Assembly (NCBI RefSeq): GCF_030817535.1
Contig: NZ_JAUSZL010000002.1
Coordinates: forward strand, 1,302,001-1,366,000
Reading direction: 5' to 3'
DNA from: Streptomyces sp. V3I8
GTDB lineage: Bacteria; Actinomycetota; Actinomycetes; Streptomycetales; Streptomycetaceae
DNA length: 64,000 nt
The notes beneath the pieces were generated by a model, which had not been told where the DNA came from, made no database searches, and was given only the letters and a program-made list of their open reading frames with translations. Shown piece by piece: positions 34,440 to 42,397 of the stretch; within the stretch, counting starts at the first letter, position 1; each line of letters opens with the position of its first letter. Position numbers and translations under genes: made by a program.

Positions 34440-35735
34440 TCAGGCGGTGGCGACGGCGTCGGCGGCGGCAGCTGTCGCGGCACCGGCGAGAGCGCCGTCG
34501 GTGGCGTAGCGGCCGGCCGGGCGTTGGAGTCCGAGCAGCCCGCGCAGGGTGTCGGCCTCGTACGCCTGCCGGAAGACGCCCCGGTGCTGGAGTTCGGGGA
34601 CCAGGCCCCGGGTGATCGCCGGGAGGTCGTGGCCGGCGACGGCGGGCCGCAGCCGGAAGCCGGTCAGTCCGGCCTCGCCGAACTCCTGGAGCAGATCGGC
34701 CAGTTGGGACGCGGTGCCGGTGAAGATCCGGGCGTCGCTCGTGTACGGGTAGCCCGCGAGGCCGTCGAGCCGCTCCTTGCGGGCGGCGGCCGCGGCGGGG
34801 TCGTCGTCCAGGAAGACCACCAGGTCGGCGAAGAGGCGGAGGGGTTCCCCGGCCCGCCCGGCCGCCTCCTGTTCGGCGCGCACCGCGGCGACCGTCGCCC
34901 GGGCCTGTCCGGTGTCGTGCGGGGTGACGAACCCGAGGTCGGCGGAGCGGCCCAGCAGCCGGAACGGCGCGCCGGTCACGGTCCCGTGGGCCAGCGCCCC
35001 GACAGGCGGTTGGCCCTGCGGGGGCCGGGGCGTGATCGAGGGCCCCTTGACGCTGAAGTGCCTGCTCTCGAAGTCGATGTAGTGCAGCTTGTCCCGGTCG
35101 ACGAAGCGGCCGGTGGCGACGTCCCGGATCTCCGCGTCGTCCTCCCAGCTGTCCCACAGCCGGCGGACCGCCTCGACGTAGTCGGCCGCCTCGTCGAAGA
35201 GGTCGAGCGTCAGCTCCTGTACCGCGGGGCTCTCCAGGTCCTCGGGGCGGAAGGAGGGGAGCGTGCGGCGGCCGAAGTGCGCGGCCTCGTTGCGGCGGGC
35301 CGACACCTGGACCCGTACGCCCGCACGGCCGGTGCTCACGTAGTCGAGCGTGGCGATGGCCTTCGAGATGTGGAAGGGCTCCGTGTGGGTGACCACCACG
35401 GTCGGCAGCAGACCTATGCGGCTGGTCAGCGGGGCGACCCGGGCGGCGATGAGGACGGCGTCGAGGCGGCCGCGGACCTGGTCGGTCCGGCCGTCGGGTT
35501 CGGTGAAGTGCGAGGACTGCAGGCCGAGGGCGTCCTCGATGGTCACGAAGTCGAGCAGGCCGCGTTCGGCCTCGGTGACGAGGTCGGTCCAGTAGCCGGC
35601 GGTGAGCAGGTCACGGGGGCGCGCCACGGGCTCGCGCCAGGCGGCGGGGTGCCAGCCGGCGCCGTCGAGCGCCACGGCGAGACGCAGGGAGGAGTCGGGC
35701 TCGGGGGAGGGCGGTGCGGAGGGTGCTGTCGACAC
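34440..35735 (-). CDS. LLM-class flavin-dependent monooxygenase (gene 1)
   Basis: This is a 431-residue protein from GTG 35735, behind AGGAAGG; the longer frame to 35807 has no site and would run into the leader region. Blocks are ERGLLDFVTIEDALGLQ, SRIGLLPTVVVTHTEPFHISKAIATLDYVSTGRAGVRVQVS and PPQGQPPVGALAHG, matching the DszA/NtaA-like subgroup but shorter. It is the first gene of the LLM operon, 75 bp downstream of the HxDLLR leader peptide. Confidence 0.9.
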   Translation of the reverse strand: MSTAPSAPPSPEPDSSLRLAVALDGAGWHPAAWREPVARPRDLLTAGYWTDLVTEAERGLLDFVTIEDALGLQSSHFTEPDGRTDQVRGRLDAVLIAARVAPLTSRIGLLPTVVVTHTEPFHISKAIATLDYVSTGRAGVRVQVSARRNEAAHFGRRTLPSFRPEDLESPAVQELTLDLFDEAADYVEAVRRLWDSWEDDAEIRDVATGRFVDRDKLHYIDFESRHFSVKGPSITPRPPQGQPPVGALAHGTVTGAPFRLLGRSADLGFVTPHDTGQARATVAAVRAEQEAAGRAGEPLRLFADLVVFLDDDPAAAAARKERLDGLAGYPYTSDARIFTGTASQLADLLQEFGEAGLTGFRLRPAVAGHDLPAITRGLVPELQHRGVFRQAYEADTLRGLLGLQRPAGRYATDGALAGAATAAAADAVATA

Positions 35736-35810
35736 GGGGAGGTGCCTTCCTGATCGACCGTACGAGAAGCCGGCCCTCGCCGCGGGAGGGCGGGGCCGCG
35801 GGGACACGGG

Positions 35811-35933
35811 TCAGGGTCGACAGAGCGCGCCGGCGAAGCGCAGGAGGTCGATGTGCGGCCGCGAGTACAGGCGTACGCGGCGCCGCGGGGTGAGCTTCGG
35901 GACGCGGAGGCGGGGCACGGGGCGTGGCCGCAC
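35811..35933 (-). CDS. HxDLLR-type regulatory leader peptide upstream of the LLM operon
   Basis: This 40-codon frame starts at GTG 35933, eight bases after GGAGG, and ends RPHIDLLRFAGALCRP. The HxDLLR...C ending is the signature of small actinobacterial leader peptides found before sulfur-assimilation and cysteine-related operons, where ribosome progress at the Cys codon is thought to sense cysteine supply. The peptide lies 75 bp upstream of the first LLM gene in the same direction, so translation-coupled attenuation of the operon is likely. Confidence 0.8.
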   Translation of the reverse strand: MRPRPVPRLRVPKLTPRRRVRLYSRPHIDLLRFAGALCRP

Positions 35934-36199
35934 GTGCGTCACCTCCGTCCCTGCGGCCGGCGGACCAGGTCCGGCCGGCCTCGTTCGCGGTCCCGTGCTC
36001 GGGCGCCGTCTGCTCGTCGACGCACTCAACAGTACGACCGCGCGGTTTCTTCCGACAGGGCGGAATCGATCCCGGACGGTCGGGACCGGACGCCGGTGGC
36101 GGGGTGGACGCCGCGGTCCGGCGGTTCGGCTGCCCACGTGATGAGACGTCGTCTCGACTTCTTGACGGTCTCACGCTGCGCACCGACACTTGCGGGGAC
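35934..36199. other. Divergent promoter region between the LLM operon and the riboswitch
   Basis: About 265 bp with no convincing gene. It should contain the promoters for the leftward leader/LLM transcript and the rightward riboswitch transcript. I cannot assign -10/-35 boxes with confidence. Confidence 0.35.
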
Positions 36200-36339
36200 G
36201 GTCACGATTGCCAGCGCCCGTCGGACGGAGATTTTCCGTTCGTGCGGTCATCGGCCCCGGCCCGCTGGCAGGCAACCCTTCCACCGCGACGGGGTGCCCC
36301 GGGTGACGACCGGGTTCCGCCGCAGCGGCGGGACAAGCG
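36200..36339 (+). ncRNA. SAM-IV (SAM-clan) riboswitch
   Basis: P1 is formed by GGTC (36200-36203) and GACC (36308-36311). P2 is TGCCAGCG (36209-36216) with CGCTGGCA (36263-36270). The conserved core GGCAACCC follows P2, then CCGCG, the GGGGTGCCCC hairpin and GGGTGACGACC. A further stem-loop with GGACAAGCG downstream fits the extra SAM-IV helix. Such switches reduce expression when S-adenosylmethionine is abundant. It precedes a small leader peptide and a GST-like gene on the same strand. Confidence 0.85.
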
Positions 36340-36366
36340 TGGTCTCGCCTCGCGCGAGCCCTGACC

Positions 36367-36447
36367 GTGGACGGGTGGGAATTGCCCAGGAACGGCTTGA
36401 CGAGGCGACTGCACATCGACCTGTTGCGCGTCTCCAGCGCCTACTAG
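36367..36447 (+). CDS. Second HxDLLR leader-peptide-like ORF, Cys replaced by Tyr
   Basis: This 26-codon frame from GTG 36367 (or TTG 36382) ends RRLHIDLLRVSSAY. It matches the HxDLLR family, but the position usually occupied by Cys is a TAC Tyr codon directly before the stop. It lies 27 bp after the SAM riboswitch and 104 bp before the GST-like gene, in the same direction. It could be a working leader with changed sensing or a decayed one. Confidence 0.65.
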   Translation: MDGWELPRNGLTRRLHIDLLRVSSAY

Positions 36448-36551
36448 TACGCGCATCCGCCCGATCCGGATCCGTACGGCAGCGCAGTCATTCCGTTCCG
36501 CACTGGTGCCCACAAGGCGGCCAGGGCTTCCGCGATTCCCTCAGGAGAGCC

Positions 36552-37337
36552 ATGCCCGAGACAGTTTCCCGCGGTTCAGGTACAGGTACCTTCGCGACGG
36601 CCGTACGAGCGGCCGTCACCGGCACGCCCGCCTGCGGCGCGGTCGTACCCGGCCCGTCCGCACGTCCGCACCGCTTCCGCGGCCGCATCGGCGTCGGCCT
36701 CGCCGGCGGCTTCTACCCGGCGCCGCACCGCTACCAGCTGTACCTGTCCGAAGGCTGTCAGCGTTCGCTGCGCGTCTCGATCACCCTCGCCCTGCTGGGC
36801 CTCGAGAACTCGACCGCCACGACGGTCCTGACCCGCCCCGCCGAGACCCCCGACGCCTTCGCGGCACTGCGCCGGGCCTACGAGGCGACCTGGCACCACT
36901 ACGACGGCCCGCTCACCGCTCCCGCCCTGTGCGACCGGTGGAGCGGACGCGTCGTCAGCAACCACACGCCCGACATCCTGCGCGACCTGGCCGACCTCTC
37001 CGGGCTCCGGGACGAGGAGGCGGCCGGTCTGCCCGCCCTGCGTCCGCCGTCCCTCGCCGCGGAGATCGACGCGCTGCGCGAACTCCTCGCCCGGGACGTC
37101 ACACCGACCGCGCGCCCCGCGGCCCGGGCCGCGACCCTGTCCCTGCTCGACCACCAACTGTCGTCCCGGCGCTACGTGCTGGGCGACGAGATCACCGCCG
37201 CGGACGTGGACCTCTGGGTGGCGCTCACCCACCTCGGCACGGACGGCGCCCCGACCGCGTGCCCCCGGCTGGACGCGTACGTCCGCCGGCTCGGCCGGCA
37301 CCCGGCCTTCGCGGGCGGCGTGCGCGCGGCCCGCTAG
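36552..37337 (+). CDS. Glutathione-S-transferase omega-like / glutathionyl-hydroquinone-reductase-like protein
   Basis: This is a 261-residue protein from ATG 36552 behind CAGGAG. The N-terminal part resembles the thioredoxin-like domain of ECM4/YqjG proteins (YQLYLSEGCQRSLRVSITLAL), with GCQRS in place of the usual CPWC-type centre. RVVSNHTPDILRDLADL corresponds to the conserved VSN(D)S block. A helical GST C-domain follows (RRYVLGDEITAADVDLWVAL). The low-molecular-weight thiol used in Streptomyces is mycothiol, so the true cofactor is uncertain. A SAM riboswitch and leader peptide upstream suggest a sulfur-metabolism role. Confidence 0.8.
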   Translation: MPETVSRGSGTGTFATAVRAAVTGTPACGAVVPGPSARPHRFRGRIGVGLAGGFYPAPHRYQLYLSEGCQRSLRVSITLALLGLENSTATTVLTRPAETPDAFAALRRAYEATWHHYDGPLTAPALCDRWSGRVVSNHTPDILRDLADLSGLRDEEAAGLPALRPPSLAAEIDALRELLARDVTPTARPAARAATLSLLDHQLSSRRYVLGDEITAADVDLWVALTHLGTDGAPTACPRLDAYVRRLGRHPAFAGGVRAAR

Positions 37338-37458
37338 CCGGGGCCCCACGCCGGTCCGTACGCCGGTGCGAACGCCGGTGCGAACGGCGTGTTTCCGTTC
37401 CGCGAACAGGAGGCCGGAGCCGACGACACGTTCCACCCGCCGGTGTGAGCATGTGCGC

Positions 37459-37974
37459 ATGATCATGGGAGAAGACCGTGCCGTCCGGCGGGTGCCGGCG
37501 ATCCGCTGGGTCACCGAGGAGTGGGAGGCCGCCGCTCCGGTCCGGCTGCGCGAGCAGATGTCCGCCGAACTGGCCCCGCGCTACGCGCCGGTCGAGCACC
37601 GGCGCGTCCGCCCGCCGCAGCCCGCGGCCGAGGAGATCCTGGTCACCTGGGTCGCGTACGCCGACGACGTGCCCGTGGCCACCGCCTCGCTGCGCAGGCT
37701 GCCCGACCGGCACGAGGTGAAGCGGGTGTTCGTGGACGCCGGCCACCGCGGCCGGGGCCTGGCGCGGGCGGCCCTGGCGGCGGTGGGGTCGAGCGCGCTG
37801 GACCTCGGCATCGACCGGCTGTGGCTGCAGACGGGCGAGCTCCAGCCGGAGGCCCTGGGGCTCTACGCGCGGGAGGGCTGGCAGCGGGTGCGGCCGTACG
37901 CCCCATACGACCTCAACCCGTTCAGTGTCTGCTTCACCAAGGCCCTCACGGAACGGGCACCACTGCCCTGCTGA
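37459..37974 (+). CDS. GNAT-family N-acetyltransferase
   Basis: This is a 171-residue protein from ATG 37459; the ribosome site is weak and ATG 37465 is possible. The acetyl-CoA-binding motif A reads VKRVFVDAGHRGRGLARAALAAV, with the R-G-x-G loop. Motif B is WLQTGELQPEALGLYAREGWQRV. The substrate is unknown. Monocistronic, convergent with the NlpC/P60 gene. Confidence 0.85.
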   Translation: MIMGEDRAVRRVPAIRWVTEEWEAAAPVRLREQMSAELAPRYAPVEHRRVRPPQPAAEEILVTWVAYADDVPVATASLRRLPDRHEVKRVFVDAGHRGRGLARAALAAVGSSALDLGIDRLWLQTGELQPEALGLYAREGWQRVRPYAPYDLNPFSVCFTKALTERAPLPC

Positions 37975-37984
37975 GCACCGGCCC

Positions 37985-39643
<1,659 letters not shown>

Positions 39644-39685
39644 GAGGGCGGGACGCTGCGTTCGTTCCGGCGCGATGGGGGACGA

Positions 39686-39885
39686 CTCCTTCCGTGCACC
39701 GCCTGCCGGGCCGGCTGTCGGGTCGGGCGGACAGTTCCCGGAACTCATGTCCTGCGGCCGCTGCCCACCGGGCAGTCGTGCCGTTTCACCCAAGAAGTCG
39801 ACCGGACCTCCGGCTCCGGCAGCCGCGGGGGCCTGTCGGATTCGGCGGAGGCCGCGCGACCCGGCGAGGTTCACCGGAGGGAGTC
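39686..39885 (-). ncRNA. c-di-AMP (ydaO/yuaA-type) riboswitch upstream of the NlpC/P60 gene
   Basis: Reading leftward, the order of conserved blocks is GCCGAATCCGACAG, GGAGCCGGAGGTCC, TTGGGTGAAACGG, and CCCGACAGCCGGCCCGGCAGG ending at GGAAGGAG. This order matches actinobacterial ydaO-class leaders found before rpf and NlpC/P60 cell-wall hydrolases. A few core positions deviate (TTGGGTGAA rather than TTGGGGTGAA; GACCCG rather than GAACCC), so covariance modelling is needed. Annotating the hydrolase start inside this region (at 39,748 or 39,874) would be wrong. Confidence 0.75.
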
Positions 39886-40130
39886 GTACGGCCTGCCGGT
39901 CAACTTAGCCAACTTGTGTGTCTGGCGTGAAGATTGAAGTGCGAAGTGTCCGATATGTAAATGTGACCTTCGTCGTACCCGAAGGTGACCTCGCCCACGT
40001 GACCACCTCACCGCGATCGGTCCGTCACCGAACGTCGCCCGCCGCCCGCCCGCCGTCGCCCACCGCCGGGAACTTCAGGACGGCGGGGCCCTGTCAGGTG
40101 GCGGCCCGCCAGGGCTCCTCCTCGCGCGCC

Positions 40131-42029
40131 CTACGCGAAGGGCGTGAGGAACTCCCGTACGGACAAGGCCCGGTTCACGATGCGGGTGTCACCGATCCAG
40201 CCGTAGAAGCCGTGCGAGAAACGCTCGTCGAACTGGGTGGCGCCGAGCACGAAGGGCTTGCCCAGGGTGGCGATGCCGGTGGACGGCTGCGCCGGATTGC
40301 GGGCGATCCTCGAACCGTCCACGTACATCACCGTGCGGCGGCCGTCGTTGACCAGGGCGATGTGCATCCAGCGGCCGACGGGCACCGCGTGGCTCCACGA
40401 CGTGGGGTCGGCGTCCTGGCGCTGCGGGTAGACCACGAACTGCAGGAACCGCTCGGGCGACAGGTTGAGGCTGCAGGTGGGCTCCAGCGGGGACCAGCCC
40501 GTGGTCTTGCCCGCGTCCCCGTTGCGCCCCTCCCAGCTGAGGATGCCCATCCAGGAGTGGTCGCCCTCGAAGGGCTCGGGCAGCCGGACGAAGGTCTCGA
40601 TGGTGTAGCCGTGCGTGAACTTCTCGCTGTTCAGGGCGGCTCGGGCGGCGGTCGTCAGGATCGCGCCGCGGTCCGGGCTTTTGCCGCCGTCGAAGCGGAG
40701 ACTGGCGTGCGCCGGCTGGCCGGGGTGGTGGTCGGCCGACCAGGTGAGGGCCTCGGGGCCGCTCGACGCCAGCCGGCTGACGGCCAGGTCGTTCCCGTTG
40801 CCGGTGAGGTCGCGTACGACGGCCCCGTCCGCGACGGGCCTGCCCGCAGTCCCGCCCGCCGTCGTCCCGGCCGCGTCGAAGCGCCAGTACGCGACCGTGC
40901 CGCGCGGCATCACGGCGGAGGCGGGGCGCGGCTTCGGCACCGCGACGGGGGCGAAGCCCGCGAAGCGCGCGTCGAAGTCGATGTCCAGGGCGAACCGGTC
41001 GGCGGGACCGGTCAGTTCGATGGTCTCGGCCTCCAGCGGCGACCGCTTCGCGGGATCGCGGGCGAGGAGCCACGGCGAGAAGGTCTCGACGTCGATGACA
41101 CCGCGGGCCAGGTCGAACCCGTAGGTGCGGATCATGCCGGCGCCGCCGTAGTAGCGGTCCTGGTAGTTGGTGATGTGGACGTGGACATCGTTGTCGGCGT
41201 CGTTGCGCAGGACCGTGCGGCCCGGCGGCCAGTAGTGGCCGCCCAGCGCGAGGAAGATCTGGTCGTTGCCCCGGACGAGGCCTTCCCACAGCCGTTTGCC
41301 GTTGTCCGACAGCTGCGCCTCGCCGTCGTCGTCCGCCCAGGCGATGTCGTGCGTGGTGAGGACGGCGGGCAGTGTGGGGTGGGCGTCCAGGACGCCCTGC
41401 GCCCACGCGAGGCCCTTGTCCGAGATCCGCCAGTCGAGGGCGAGGATCAGCCAGGACCGGTCCGCGGCCGTCAGCACGTGGTACGTGTTGTAGCCGTCGG
41501 GCGAGGCGCCGCGGTAGGTCGGCATGGACTGGTAGCGGGCGGGCCCGAAGGCGGCGAGGTACGCGGAGTCGCCCCGCTGGTCGTCCCCTGAGGCGATGTC
41601 GTGGTTGCCCGCGAGGACGCTGTAGGGCACCTTGCCGTGGAGGGTCCGGAAGGTGTCGGCGGCGCGCCGGATCTCGTCCTCGGTGCCGTGTTCGGTGACG
41701 TCGCCGAGGTGCGTCATGAAGGCGATGTTCGCCTCCCCGCGCTCGGCGACCAGGTGGCGGAAGGCCTCCCGCAGCGGCGCGGGGTCGGTGCTGTCCGCGT
41801 CGAAGAGGTACTGGGTGTCGGGCAGGACGGCCAGTACGAAGCGGGGGCTCCCGGGATCGAACCGGCCGCCGTTCGCCGCGGCGGAGGCGGAGGAGGCGGA
41901 GGCAGCCGTGGAGGCGGCCTGCGCCGGCACCTCCAGGCCGGCGACCGCCGCGCCGGCCACGGGCAGGGCTGCCGCGGCTCGCAGCAACGAGCGTCTGTGC
42001 AGGGGGTTCTGTTGTTCTGCCGCAGTCAT
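40131..42029 (-). CDS. TAT-exported metallophosphoesterase with C-terminal LamG/concanavalin-like domain
   Basis: This is a 632-residue protein from ATG 42029 behind GGAGTG. A TAT signal (HRRSLLRAAAALPVAGAAVAG) precedes a calcineurin-like phosphoesterase: LPDTQYL, THLGDVTEHG, LAGNHDIASGDD, LTTHDIAW and ALGGHYW supply the metal-binding Asp/His/Asn set. After a linker, residues about 400-630 form a LamG-like jelly roll (YTIETFVRLPEPFEGDHSWMGILS; MYVDGSRIARNP; DTRIVNRALSVREF). It is probably an extracellular phosphodiesterase or phosphatase for nucleic-acid or teichoic-type phosphate. Substrate is inference. Confidence 0.88.
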   Translation of the reverse strand: MTAAEQQNPLHRRSLLRAAAALPVAGAAVAGLEVPAQAASTAASASSASAAANGGRFDPGSPRFVLAVLPDTQYLFDADSTDPAPLREAFRHLVAERGEANIAFMTHLGDVTEHGTEDEIRRAADTFRTLHGKVPYSVLAGNHDIASGDDQRGDSAYLAAFGPARYQSMPTYRGASPDGYNTYHVLTAADRSWLILALDWRISDKGLAWAQGVLDAHPTLPAVLTTHDIAWADDDGEAQLSDNGKRLWEGLVRGNDQIFLALGGHYWPPGRTVLRNDADNDVHVHITNYQDRYYGGAGMIRTYGFDLARGVIDVETFSPWLLARDPAKRSPLEAETIELTGPADRFALDIDFDARFAGFAPVAVPKPRPASAVMPRGTVAYWRFDAAGTTAGGTAGRPVADGAVVRDLTGNGNDLAVSRLASSGPEALTWSADHHPGQPAHASLRFDGGKSPDRGAILTTAARAALNSEKFTHGYTIETFVRLPEPFEGDHSWMGILSWEGRNGDAGKTTGWSPLEPTCSLNLSPERFLQFVVYPQRQDADPTSWSHAVPVGRWMHIALVNDGRRTVMYVDGSRIARNPAQPSTGIATLGKPFVLGATQFDERFSHGFYGWIGDTRIVNRALSVREFLTPFA

Positions 42030-42047
42030 GAACACTCCGTAGGGCGG

Positions 42048-42093
42048 GACCGGAAGAAACCGGAAGGAACCGAAGGGACCGGAAGGAACCGGT
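42048..42093. repeat. Short tandem repeats GGAACCGGAAGG-type
   Basis: Five near-identical 8-12-bp units (GGACCGGAAG, GAAACCGGAAG, GAACCGAAG, GGACCGGAAG, GAACCGGT) lie in the metallophosphoesterase 5' leader. They may be slippage-prone; no function assigned. Confidence 0.55.
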
Positions 42094-42235
42094 CGGCAGC
42101 CCGTACGCTCCTCATCCGCCACGGCCGGACGGTGGCGGGGAGTTGAACGGCCGCCGCCCGTCGGCGGACCGTTTGGCGGAGCGCGGCCTGCCGGTCGCGG
42201 CGGACGGCGAGGAAGGGCGCGGCGGACGGGGCACG

Positions 42236-42263
42236 AAAAAAGGCGAGGAGACCTCTCCTCGCC
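42236..42263 (-). terminator. Rho-independent-type hairpin with U tract (minus strand)
   Basis: GGCGAGGAGA (42242-42251) pairs perfectly with 42254-42263. On the minus strand it is followed by TTTTTT. It would stop leftward transcripts, antisense to rph, before they reach the metallophosphoesterase gene. Confidence 0.6.
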
Positions 42264-42286
42264 ACTCTCAATTTATAACGCACCAG

Positions 42287-42305
42287 GGGGCTTGCGGCAA
42301 GGCCC
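42287..42305 (+). promoter_or_regulatory. Rifamycin-associated element (RAE)
   Basis: GGGGCTTGCGGCAAGGCCC is the 19-bp inverted repeat known to lie upstream of rifamycin-inactivation genes in actinomycetes and to be needed for rifamycin induction. It is 93 bp upstream of the rifampin phosphotransferase start. Confidence 0.9.
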
Positions 42306-42397
42306 GGGGGGTGCCGCACAATCGTCGGCCGAGGCCACAACCTGCGGAAACGAGGACACGACGCGTGTGTGTTGACGATGTGGACGGAGCTGTCGCG

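Noticed and set aside
39748..39874. Start codons of the NlpC/P60 gene at 39,874 or 39,748
   Set aside because: Both lie inside the conserved blocks of the c-di-AMP riboswitch and lack ribosome sites.
42143..42397. Longer N-terminus for the rifampin phosphotransferase
   Set aside because: It would translate through the RAE operator and a terminator hairpin. Family length and a GGAG site support ATG 42398.
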